Assembly: GCA_030248135.1 (NCBI GenBank)
Contig: JASANC010000129.1
Coordinates: 1 to 64,000 of the forward strand
DNA: 64,000 nt
Direction: 5' to 3'
Source of the DNA: Theristus sp. LFF4_11
Lineage: Eukaryota > Nematoda > Chromadorea > Monhysterida > Xyalidae
Shown here one piece after another: positions 33,158-43,831 of the stretch. The position numbers and the translations under genes are program-made. The notes below the pieces were generated by a model. The model saw nothing but the letters and a program-made list of their open reading frames with translations, was not told the origin of the DNA and searched no databases. The stretch's first letter is position 1. Every line of letters begins with the position of its first letter.

Positions 33158-35683
33158 ATGAACACCACATCGAAGGATGATTTCAAGAAATTCGTCAAAT
33201 CGGTTAGTGCCAGTGTAGATCAATATCAGCGCATTCAGATCTTTTTTTTAATCCCATTGCAGCCAATCTGCAACGCGCTTCAACCAAAATGTCAAAATCA
33301 AATTCAAACTCCATTGCAAAAAAGTTACTCCATGCCAAAATGCATTCCAAAATTCATTCCACGCAAAACTGCATTTCAAAATTTTTTTTTTTAAAACGGC
33401 CGAAAAGCCCAGCAGCACCAAGCGCAATGTTTGCCATGGAATGAGTTTTTGAATCCATCTTGGAATGGATTTTGGCATTTTTAGGGGTGTGATATTTCTA
33501 CTTGAATAAAACAGGCAGCCGCTGATGAGCGAGGCCCCGAACGACGTGAGATCTACGAGTTCCTGGTGAAGTGCTTCATGGGTGCTGATGTTGATTTTGA
33601 CGGATCAATCAACGACGTATGTATTATCAAGTTTTTTTAGTTCTGCGACTGAATGCGTGTGCAGACGTAGAAAGAAAACTAGTTTCAATCCTTATGTGGC
33701 AAGTCAAAGTCGCCTAAGTGACTCGGCCCTATGTAGGCGACTCGGATCACTTTAGCAATTTTGAATTCCCGCGTCATCCATGAAACTGGTTACCTGTTTA
33801 TGCGCGCAGAAGTTGAATGAGTTGCGTGACCAAAATGAAAGATCATACGCAACAGTTGCTATTCACCATCTGCTTCACTGAAAAATAGCCAGCATACCAT
33901 TAGTGGCTCGTGTATTTTTTGTGCTTTTTTATCCTCATACTGACAAAGACACATTTTTGGTTTCTGCGATGTAGCGTCCGACTGAAACAGGACCAAATCA
34001 AAATTATTTACCCATGTTGAGTCTACTAAAATCGAGACTAGAGCCTAGGGTTGTTAAACAAAAATGAAAAAATTTAAAAAAAAAAGTGATAAAAAAAAAC
34101 AAAAATGCCGATTTTTTTTTTTAATTCTAAAAATTTTCCTTTAATATGCTCTGAAAACCTCAATTTTGGCAAAAATTTTCGAAAGTTCAACAAAAATTTT
34201 CTTTGATTATACCTCGTAAAACCTTTAGCAGTCGATTTTGGGCCGTTTTACCGACTGATTTTAGGCTACGACAACATCTGCGATGAAGTTTTTGAGCGTC
34301 CCAAAGCTTGGCCTACCATTTCCGATGCAGATAAGGTGACGATTCGCCTCGCAGAGCGTCCGATTGTGCTCGCTGCTCCGTTTGCAAGCGCTACGTTGTC
34401 TGGTTGCTTGCTGCTTCGTGTCGTGTCGTCGCAACACCATCAGAAGAATTGATCGAATTTCAAGGCGGTATGTTTGTCTTCACTTTAGCAAGTTTAGCTG
34501 GGGACAATTAGTGACGTTTTGGAGGTCAAAACACAAGAAGAGGCATGGTGACGGTTTGGAAAAGGGGTATGTAATTGAGGTCACCAAAACAAAATCTGCA
34601 AAGTTCCGTCATATGGGAGTCATTCGGGAGGCGCTTGCATATCATATGTGGTTCTTCGGACTCCCTGATTGATTTAGCACAACTTTGATTTTTAAAATTT
34701 AAAAAAAAATTAAAAAAAACAAAAATGACGATTTTTGTTTTTTTTAACAACCCTACTAGAGCCACATACTAGAGCCCAAAAATAGATTAGAGCAAAACTG
34801 GGTCCGAGAGTAGACCAGAGCCAAACTGAGTTCACACAAGGCGGGATTAGATAGAGCCTGTCTGCGTGTACCCAAATCAACACAGCCTCAAAAAAATCCG
34901 TGCAAAAAAAACGAAATCCTAAACGTGATCGTGTTTTTGTACAGGTGGAGTTCGACAACATGGTTGAGGCAGCATCGGAAGCGTGTCGTCGTCCTGGCAT
35001 CGCGCCCCTGCCACACGACATGTACAAAACGGTGGACGATCGTCTCGCGGCACGCAAGAAACAGTTTGCCACAATGGACGTCAACAGTGAGCACGTACAA
35101 TGTCCGAACTCCTGTCCGGTGTCATGTCGCGCGGATTGTTTCGAGCCTTGTGTCCGTGTCCGTGTCCCGGAAAATGAATTAAAATAAAGAAATTTCTTTT
35201 TTTTCGGGACTTGCGCGGGACAGGACACGACGCGCGTAGCGCCACCGGACATGAGTTTGGATATTTTTTTGGCGTACGTTTTTTTGAATTGTTGGGTTGC
35301 TTTCAGGTAGGAAACTGTCAAGCAGGTCTTTCATTATAGTGGGCCGCCGTCGAAAAGTATCACACTTGATGCTTGTACTGAATGAGCAAACAGCACGCTA
35401 AAAAAAACCAATATCCATGTCCAAACTCATTCCATAATAAAACCATTGCAACATTTCATTCCATGCCAAAATGGAAAAAAACGGAGCACTACGCAAATTT
35501 TGGCATGGAATGAAGTTTGGCCTAGATTTTGGTATTTTTGTCGGATCGTGAGTAACAATCATTTCGAAATTCGACTTTTTAGGTGAGACTATTTATTTTT
35601 GTTCAGAGGATGGTGGGATTTCACTTGACGAGTGGATTGCGTACAACATGCGTCACATCAACGAAAAGGCAAAGAGTTGTTGA
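33158..35683 (+). CDS. Small EF-hand calcium-binding protein (121 aa)
   Basis: Four exons, 33158-33202, 33515-33616, 34945-35086 and 35607-35683, all in phase. The first EF loop is DVDFDGSINDVE and the second DVNKDGGISLDE; both have Asp at positions 1, 3 or 5 and Glu at 12, so both should bind calcium. The linker FDNMVEAASEACRRPGIAPL and MYKTVDDRLAARKKQF resembles a widespread invertebrate family of sarcoplasmic/calexcitin-like two-EF proteins, from memory. The Met at 33158 follows an in-frame stretch without another ATG and gives MNTTSKDDFKKFVKS. It is cytosolic, with no signal peptide. Intron 2 (33617-34944) holds a MITE and a whole hAT copy; intron 1 holds a foldback of 'attccatgccaaaatg' motifs. 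Confidence 0.85.
33640..33832 (+). repeat. About 200-bp MITE copy in EF-hand intron
   Basis: Starts 'agttctgcgactgaatgcg' and ends 'gaatgagttgcgtgaccaaaatgaaa'. It shares 'actcggatcacttt', 'ttttgaattcccgcgtcat' and 'gaaactggttacctg' with copies at 0.9, 13.9, 38.6 and 39.4 kb. Confidence 0.75.
34046..34755. mobile_element. hAT-type non-autonomous transposon, copy 2
   Basis: Same 710-bp element as at 9882-10616, in the same orientation, with TAGGGTTGTT...AACAACCCTA ends. It is flanked by the exact 8-bp duplication CTAGAGCC (34038-34045 and 34756-34763). Differences from copy 1 are mainly in poly-A/T length, so both moved recently. It lies inside an EF-hand gene intron. Confidence 0.9.
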
Positions 35684-36714
35684 AAAAAGGGAGCTTGCTG
35701 AAAAACTTGCGTTTCCAATTTTTCCACCATTTTTTTGTATAATTCTGTGATTTATTGCGACAATTTTGCTTAGCTGATGTGCGAAATTTGTTAGCTTTAA
35801 CAATTAGGGGTTTTAGATGTGAAATGTGTCTTTCGTTTTGTGTTTTTCTTTGCAAAAGCTAGAGCTAACGTGGTCAGATGCGCATGGATAGTTTAGCTGA
35901 TACACCCCGGATTTTTTTTACAGTGGACCATTTTGATTTTCACGAAAGTTGATTTTATTTGAATTTGAACGTATAGATTTCATAGGTGTTGTAAATTTTA
36001 GAACTGTTTAAAATAATAAAATATGCGAAATATCTGAGACCCGCTTGACAGAGACTTCAACAATATCACTTGCACAAAAATGGCCATGAAAAAAGGTAAA
36101 AAATAACAGAGGCTTGAACACTTTTCAGGTTAAAGACAGGTTAAACAAACAACAAAAAATGAGATTCTTTCATTAAAATATATACTGTGAATGGTTTCAA
36201 ATGGAAAATGTTGTTCTCAACAAAAATTAATGGAGTTCAGAAAAAATGCCTGCAGCAATAACGTTGAAACAACAAAGTTTGAGGTCGAAAAAATTCACCG
36301 TTATAATGGTGAAACTGATATTTACAGGTGCAGCTTTTGCTGCTTGGCGTATATGTAGTCATTCATGCGTGAGCGCCTTCAAATGCGGCTAAACAGCATG
36401 GTAAAATCCTCTCAACATTTTGCAGAAAAAAATTCAAAAAAACAAGCTTTTCACGCAACTGCAGATTGATTGGGCACTCAAAAACTGCAAAGACAGTATC
36501 AGGTCGTTGGCAGACAAGTTCCGTTGAATCCTGTTGGCTTTTTCATAGTTTCCAGCCAAATGACGTGGCCAGATTGTCACAAATAAACTAAACTAAATAC
36601 GAACAGCAACAACACTGAACCAAAAAACGTCCTAACTGATAAATCTTCAGCCTTGGTAGCTCAACCAATTTGTTGATGTTCGAGTGTTCGTTCGTTTGTC
36701 AAGTGTGCCGTCGA
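35684..36714. other. Spacer between EF-hand and GPCR genes
   Basis: AT-rich. A short open stretch at 36425-36525 (KIQKNKLFTQLQIDWALKNC...) ends in a stop and follows a 'ttttgcag' acceptor. It could be a terminal exon, but nothing upstream joins to it. Confidence 0.4.
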
Positions 36715-39275
36715 TCACATATCCGGTACCGGCTTCATACAGTAGCACTCAATCAGTTTCACGGCCGTGCTACTAATCTCCTTCTTCATGTTCGGACTCC
36801 AGAAGATGTACAGATAGAAGAGCACACCGTAGTGCAGGTAGTAGAGCAGAAACGCGAGATCCTGCGTGAACCAGAACCACAGCGGCAGCGAGTAGATGAA
36901 GCACTTCAACTGCGGCTGGCTGGTCGGCTGGTAGACGCTGAGGTACACGCGGATGCCGTAGTGCGGCACGTTCAGCAGGACGAACGCGGACGTGAGCGTC
37001 AGCAGAATGCGGCTCAGGTGCAGATCGGACGGGCGTATCGAGCTGCGTCGACTCGACTCGTCCAACTGGAAGGTCACCGATCGCTTGCTGGACAACTGCG
37101 CCACGTCGACGCCGCCCGCTTGGAACGTCAGATTCTGGTGGCCGCCACAGACGCCGTTCTGCAGCAGTTGCGCGTTCTGCTCGTGGTTGAGCACGGCGTC
37201 GATGTTGTTGATGTTGATGTTGGCGTTGTGGTTGGCGTTGTTGTTGTTGTGGTTGTTGAGCGGTAGAAGACCGTTGCGATCGGTCGAGAGAATGCTGTCG
37301 GACGGCTGCAAAATTTTGATGTATCATGATGCAAAAATTCACTGCCGTATCAAAAAACAAAACAAACGACTGTACAAATGAAAAATTCAACTGCACCACG
37401 TTCGCTCAGCGCGTTTTTGGCTATCAACCGTTTCTTGTTCAAAAATATGAAAACCTTGGTTGTGCACAAATACAGCCATTCACTTGCCTACCTGAAATCT
37501 GACCCTCCACGCGAGATGCGTGCAACGTCGGTATTGATAGATGGCTAAAGCATTCAGCACACCAATCAGACATGACGGAAACACCATTGTGGCGGCCGTT
37601 TCAATCTGAAATTTTTTTTTGTTCTCGTTATTCTCGTTGATTTTCAATTTTTGTTTTTTTTCAAAACTAAAACATGATTCAGCGTTAACAGCAAAATTCT
37701 GAATGCCTGAATTCTGCACAGCACACGCCTCCACCAAACCGACCTTAATCATCACCCTGTACAGCGGCCGGTAGTGCGGCGCCACATCGCAGTGGGCCTG
37801 CTTGTCCTGGCGTAACGACGCTGCAGCAAGGATCCACGCGTTGAAGAGAGCAGCCACGAAGACGAGACAAACAAGGGCGCGCTGTGCCGCCGTGCAGCCG
37901 GTGTACGAACGCCAGCCACGTGGCCTGCCAGTGAGAAGGCTGCGCGAAATGCGGCAGACAAGAGGACTTGCACAGGGGGTAACTTGTGGACGTGGGCGAT
38001 TGAAACAAGAACTTCTGAATGACAAAGTTTTTCCCAAAAACAGAAGTTTTTTTACCAGAAGCAGCTTGCACCAAAACATCAACAAAAATGGGTTCCGGTG
38101 AAAAAACCATCATCTTCAAGTTTTTTTTCAAAAACCGACAAACGTTTTTAAGCCCCTTTTGTTGCTTTTTTCATGTGAACTCAACATGAAACCGCACAGG
38201 AGCGAATGTCGTGCCAAAAGTGACCCCCACCCAAAACTCGCACCTGTACAAAATGATCACCCTGTCCGCAGAGAGCAGCGCGATCGTCCAGACGCAGATG
38301 AAATCGGCAACATGCGATGCGTACGTGAAGAACTTGCAGCCGAGACTGGAATTGCCGTACAGGGGCACGCCAAAGGTGCTTTCTGAGAACGTACACAGCA
38401 GGGTCAGCAGAAAGGCACTGCCCGACAACGCCAACGTGGTCAGGTAGTAGTTGGAGGCCATTCGTTTCAGACCGTGATGCGTGCAGATCAGCGTGATGCC
38501 CATGCAGTTGCCGAAAATGCCGCAGCACGAAATCACCAGACCGGAGAGTATGCTGGAGGAAACATTCAACAGCACCTTGTTGGTTTGCTCAGATCCAAGT
38601 TTGTTTTGCTGGTTAATATTATGAATTTTTTTGGTTCTGCGACTCAATGGGTTTGCCCTTGCCGACGTGAAAGAAAACTGGTTTCAATCTTTTGCGGGAA
38701 TTCAAAGTCGCCTGAGTGAGTCGGCACTATTTATGGGACTCGGATCACTTTGCCGATTTTGAATTGCCGCGCGTCACGCGTGAAACTGGTTACCTGTCCA
38801 TGCGCGCATTGAGTCTCGGCACCAAAATGAAAGGTCATACAGGTAAAAAAATCCATGAAACCAAGCCAGAAAGATTTGTTTTTCTTTTCTTAAACGTTGA
38901 ACATATTGTTCTTCTTTGGGACAAAAATGTTGAAAACTCAAAAGGTCCCTTTTTGTGTTAATAAATACAGTAAGTTGCTTAAGTGTCCCTCTCCACGGAG
39001 GGTGTAGTAACGCTTAGGCTTAGGTTTCGGTGCAGAACATACTTGAGCCATCGTCTCGGTGTTCGTAATGCCTTCAATGTGTTTTCCCGTTCCAAACTGT
39101 AGTACGTGCAGTCCTGAACAGTGTTTTCTGTGTTTTCCGCGCCACTGAAGTTTCCAACCATCGCCGCTTGCCAGATTGATTCGTTTAACAGTAAAACGTC
39201 AGTGACTTCGTCGACAATTGTGCTGTTATCACCAGTGACGAAATTGAGCAGCAATACTTCGGTCGTCTCTTCCAT
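36715..39275 (-). CDS. Rhodopsin-class GPCR (neuropeptide-receptor-like)
   Basis: Seven-transmembrane receptor on the minus strand. Exons: about 38601-38244 (TM1-TM3), 37966-37756 (TM4), 37605-37492 (TM5), 37305-36715 (third loop, TM6, TM7, tail), all joined in phase. TM1-3 include SGLVISCCGIFGNCMGITLI, NYYLTTLALSGSAFLL and the TM3 end LLSADRVIILY, the DRY equivalent. TM7 is LAFLLYYLHYGVLFYLYIFW, with HYGVLFY in place of NPxxY. The third intracellular loop has a low-complexity Asn/His run (NNHNNNNANHNANININN) and a basic, Ser-rich end. A likely first exon at 39275-39043 encodes an N-terminal ectodomain with NxS/T sites (NST, NES, NFS) and a strong donor (GTATGT); its join to the TM1 exon is not in a clear phase, so that link is provisional. 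Ligand unknown; peptide is likely from the fold. Confidence 0.85.
38632..38835 (+). repeat. About 200-bp MITE copy in GPCR intron
   Basis: Runs from 'ggttctgcgactcaatggg' to 'gcattgagtctcggcaccaaaatga'. It shares the core 'gggactcggatcactttgcc' with the other copies and sits between the N-terminal and TM1 exons of the GPCR. A half copy follows at 39403-39475. Confidence 0.75.
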
Positions 39276-39402
39276 GCTTCGCTGTTGTTTTAGATATCAC
39301 AACATTTTTTGCCAAAACTTGTGGGCACTTCCTGTTTGTATAATTTCCGGTTTCTATTATTTGGTGTGACGAAGATAAGGGTTGAAAGAGACGGAGTGTT
39401 TG

Positions 39403-39475
39403 CAAATTTTGCATTCCCGCGTCAGGCATGAAACTGTTTACCTCCTATATACGAGCATTGAGTCGAGGGACCAAA
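39403..39475 (+). repeat. Truncated copy of the 200-bp MITE
   Basis: Holds only the right half: 'ttgcattcccgcgtcaggcatgaaactgttt...gagcattgagtcgagggaccaaaatga'. Confidence 0.65.
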
Positions 39476-39651
39476 ATGAAATTATGTAGATCATACAAAA
39501 CAAGCAGAAACACGACGACGACGGCGACAAACGGGGTGGGAGGGAGGGGGCGTCACAAAAACTTCCACTTTTTAAAATATTTTTGAATTTCAATTTTTTA
39601 AAAACGCCTCATGTGCAAGACTTTACGGTGTCTTTTTTCATGATTAGCAAA

Positions 39652-40007
39652 ACATTCACGGACACAAGAAAAATTTTACATGTGGAAATTCATGCGGTGC
39701 GGCGTTAAAAAAAGAATATGCAGAAAAAATCGATTTCGCCAAACAACGCTTTCAAGAGGGTCTTCTCTTATTGTCAAAGGACGTAGAGGATGCTAAATTG
39801 AATTATTTTTGTCAGCTAGATACTCTCGCTACGGCACGTGCTAAAAAAAAAAAGTTCCACCCCACTTTTTTGCGCGGTTATTTCTATCACCGGAAAGTTA
39901 TGTTAGAGTTTAGCTTATCTCTTCGCCTCAGCTGCAAAGTGCAGTCCAGTGCCCCAAAACCGACACACAAAGCGGAATACGGTATCTACCGCATTTGCGC
40001 GTCTTGA
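39652..40007 (+). other. Uncertain open frame with coiled-coil-like sequence
   Basis: An open stretch of 118 codons after a stop at about 39649. It reads FTCGNSCGAALKKEYAEKID, then a Glu/Lys/Leu-rich helical segment and a Lys run. No ATG is at its head, and no splice chain or family is recognised. It could be an exon or a decayed transposon protein. Confidence 0.2.
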
Positions 40008-40610
40008 AACGATCTTTTCCATTTCTGTTTCGTGCGCGACTATGTGGTTGTTTTTTGTGTTGTTGACAAGCGAATATTCGTGTCGAGACCCGCAACGGTA
40101 TGTCCTCAATCAAGCATACTTCGCCCATGTGTGCGAGGTTTTGTTGTGCATTAGTCAGTCAGTAAGTTCTGTTCTGCAGTTCCGTTCAGGGACAAAAATA
40201 CATGGATTACGGACCAACCAAACCACTATAACACACTGAAAAGCATTGTGAATGCGCTCCCGAACAGACCCGAACAGTATGCATTTGACTGAATTAGAAT
40301 CTCTGCCTCCAAATCGATTTGAAAAAAATTGAATGTTGTTCATGTGACCTTTTTGATGTCTTTAATGAAAAACTAACAAATCGCTCTGTTTTCCTTTTTT
40401 GATTACCAACTTTTCCAGACTTATGAACAAGATGTTATTAAAAAAACGTTGTTTTCTAATCACGAATGCATGGAATTTTGCATAAAGATCGGAACACATA
40501 TTTGCTGCAAGTTTGGCGTTTTAAAAAACAATATCCTTCGGGGTTGCCCCAGGACTCGGTTGCTGCAAACATGTATGAAAACACATATAAAATAAATGCA
40601 AAAACACATG

Positions 40611-40882
40611 TACAGTATGGCCGAATAAATGAGGCAGTCCATCAAGGCGGGATCAGTCGTAGACTAGGAGCTGTATTTTTCAAAAATGCAAACATAATTC
40701 CAAATCATGTGTGCAACAGAAAAAGAATGAGCAGAATAGTGCGGATAATCTGTTAGTTTGAAAAAAAAAACGCGTCAAAGTTGGCACATAATTTGGTTTT
40801 TGAACGTCTTTTTTCTGCCATTCAAAATTCGCGCGCTCCTTGAACCCTGAAAAAAGCTGCCATGTTTAATCGGCCATACGTA
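40611..40882. mobile_element. MITE, 'TACAGTATGGCCGAA' family, copy 2
   Basis: The left end is TACAGTATGGCCGAATAAAT and the right end 'tttaatcggccatacgta'. The interior matches 26076-26370 in the opposite orientation ('gcgggatcagtcgtagactaggag', 'gcgcgctccttgaaccctg'). Confidence 0.72.
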
Positions 40883-41898
40883 TAAACTTTCAGCTCGAAA
40901 AGTAAGAATCTTCATCATGCAATGATTGTCAACAAAAAAGCGCAACTTCAATTCAGCCAGCCTTCGATGCGACGTTCAATTTTTCATGCGTGTGACGCCT
41001 CGGCAAAGAAAGAAAACAACGGTACAAAATCGGTTTCGCAAAGCGGCACTACACAGAGAACGAAAATGATTTTGCGGACTGCAACTAAAAACTGTGACAG
41101 GTGGCACTGCAATAAAGTTTATCGAAAATGACCGTTTTGTACAAAGTTGCATAACAAAACTACAAAAAAGTAAACGTTTTTTTTTCTTGATAAAAACCTA
41201 AAGTTACTTGATTACTTGCTGCGTTTTGACGAATATGATCGGTTAGTATTAGCGTGATGCAAATGCAACTAAAATATTGCACATTATTATCTATTTTTAG
41301 CCATTTCTGTTCAGCATGCAGAGTGGAACATTGAAATGTTACCTTTTGAAGCTAGTCTCGGCAAAAAATAGTGGGTTTACATGCACTGAACTTTTTGTTT
41401 TGCCACTTGGGATTTTTATCCAATTACGGTCGCGTGCATAAAACCGTAATATCTTTAGATAAAACTGGGGATGCAAAAATGGACACGACATTTCAGAATG
41501 CATGGCTGTAAAAAAGCTGGAGTGCAGCGCCAAAGAAAGGTGGGAATGCAGCAGCAAACGACGTTGTGATTCTTGCAAAAAACATCCAAATTGCAAAAAG
41601 CCGCTCAAAATGTATCTGTTTTGTATTTGCACACTATGATGACACAAACAGTCAGGTCGCTGGATACTTCGGATGTGCAATTCTTTCCATGGTATCCGTG
41701 TGCAATTAAAAATGTGAAACGGAAGAACAGAATGCACCAATTAAAAAACCGTTAGTTTTCTGTGTTACCGTAAATTCTAGACTGCAAGGTACCACAATTT
41801 GGCATTTTAATAAGAAAGAACAAACGTTTTTTAACGTAGATCTTTAACCATTTTTCCATATGAGTTTTTCTTCGCAAAATTGTGATGGAAAAATTAAT

Positions 41899-42356
41899 TA
41901 CCGTATTAATAACCTCTATTAAACCCCCATGGGGGTTTATTTCTTCAGCGACTTCTGGGGGTGGGGTTTATTTTTGGGGGGGGGGATTATTTTTGGGGTG
42001 GGGTTTATTTGGAAACCATTGTGAGGGGTGGGCAAAATGGCAAAAATACCTTCCATGGCAGGAAGGAAGTCGCAGAAACTTCTACTTTTCACAGAGATTT
42101 CCTTTGGTAACAGCCTTTTGTAATGAAATTACCGCCAACTCATCCCTTTGGGGCCTTTGGTAGCACAATTTCACCAATGTCACTGCATTCAGCCACTGAA
42201 TTCGCTAGGTATGTGTTTCAAACAGGTTTCTAATAAACCCCCATGGGGGTTTATTTTTGGGGGGGATTATTTGGAAACTTGTCGAGGGGGTGGGGGTTTA
42301 TTTTTTGGGGGGGGGGGTTTAATTTTGGGGGGGGGTTTAATAGAGGTAATACGGTA
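41899..42356. mobile_element. G-run MITE, copy 1
   Basis: It begins TACCGTATTAATAACCTCTA and ends 'ggggtttaatagaggtaatacggta'. Inside are repeated 'acccccatgggggttta' palindromes and long runs of G. It matches the copy at 51173-51574. No coding capacity. Confidence 0.8.
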
Positions 42357-42453
42357 TCCACCTATCCATTACCATTCATCCATTGTATTAGGATGATACC
42401 GTAATGCACACTGGGCGGTGTGACAGTGCAAAACACGAAACTGAAACTGACGG

Positions 42454-42505
42454 TGCTGCAACGGCTGACTGGATTTCACGCGGCGTCGCGTCAGCCGTTG
42501 CAGCA
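42454..42505. repeat. Perfect 16-bp stem hairpin
   Basis: TGCTGCAACGGCTGAC at 42454-42469 is exactly complementary to 42490-42505, with a 20-nt loop. It lies between the G-run MITE and the mariner derivative. Function unknown. Confidence 0.7.
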
Positions 42506-42698
42506 ATTTATAGTTCGACTTTTAGAAAAATGAGCGCTTCCTCGCGGTTCACTTGCTTGATCATTCATGCTGAAGCTGCCGGGTGCGCGCCATGAACGGA
42601 CACGGTTTTCTAAAACTACGCAGCGGCTGCTCTACGCATCAGCGCATCACTTTTTTCATTCATGATGAAGTTGACGCGCGCGCTTCAGCGTGCACGTA

Positions 42699-43831
42699 CA
42701 GGGTGTCCCAAAAAAACATAACAAAAGTAAATGGCTCGTGCGGCCGACTGGTTGCACGTGAAGCCGTGAAATTTGAAACTCTTTTAGAAAAAAGGAACAC
42801 ATTTTGTGTGTCCAAATTTTATCCCGAAATTCCACTTTTTAACATTTCAACAGAAATACGTAAAAGCTCAAAAATCACTTAAATTCAGTTTTTTGACTCA
42901 AGATAAACATCATTGTCGTCATCGAGAGTCTCATCTGGCAGTGGCACAAGCTCATCGTCAGCTTCAACTTTACTGATGTCATCATGTTCATGCTCACGGT
43001 CGTTCAGTTTCATGTTTCTCGGCTGCTCAATGTGTTTTCCATTGTTCTCAATGAACGACGACATTCGATGTTTGAAACTGATGATTACTTTCTGGTGCAG
43101 CGCCCGATCATCGATGATTTTTTCTCACACCGCTGCAGTGGTGGGCGCCGAAAATGTCCCGCATTATCCGTCAGATGCCCCCAAACGCAGAAGTCAAAGG
43201 CTTCATGTCCGGACTCCTCTCGGGCCATTCAATTCTGCCCATGCGGCCAATCCAGCGGTCACCGAACGACGCCGACAGCCACTCGCGCACTTGTTTCAAT
43301 TTTCCTCTTGACTTATGGGTTTGGGGCACCTGAAGGAAAATGTGTACCGTTCGGCGCCCAACATTTTCGACAATTTGAAAACCAAAATTCGCAGTGGTGT
43401 GCAAAAAATCAACGATGATCGGGCGCTGCACCAGAATTGCTCATCAATTTCGAACATCGAATGTCGGCAATCATTGAGAACAATGAAAAAACATTGGGCT
43501 GCTGAAAAAAGTGAAACTAAAGGGTCGGGAGGGAAAATCGGATGAGATCAGTGAAAACGAAGCTAAAGATCAACTTGCGCCACTGTCATATGTAAATCTC
43601 GATGACGACAACGATGATTATCCTGAGTCAAAATGCTGAAGTTAGGTGATTTTTGAGTTTTTACGCATTTCTGCTAAAATATTAATGAAAAAAATGGAAT
43701 TTCGGGATAAAATTTGGACACACAAAATGTGTTCCTTTTTTCTAAAAAATGTTTCAAATTTCACGGCTCCACGTGCAACCAGTCGGCCGCACGAGCCATT
43801 TACTTTTGTTATGTTTTTTTGGGACACCCTG
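42699..43831 (-). pseudogene. Mariner/IS630-type transposon derivative, inverted 3' ends
   Basis: The 1133-bp element is bounded by CAGGGTGTCCCAAAAAA and its complement, next to TA on both sides. The minus strand encodes part of a mariner-type transposase: REWLSASFGDRWIGRMGRIE then WPERSPDMKPL. A frameshift then separates DFCVWGHL, where the family has the third catalytic Asp (PLDFFLWGHL). Both outer arms (42699-about 43150 and about 43335-43831) are inverted copies of the same transposase 3' end and terminus. The 5' half of the gene, with the first catalytic residues, is missing, so it is inactive. Confidence 0.82.

Noticed and set aside
36670..37266. 198-codon plus-strand frame rich in Val/Asp opposite the GPCR last exon
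   Set aside because: It is the complement of the TM6-TM7 exon; its composition follows from that exon and it has no domain.
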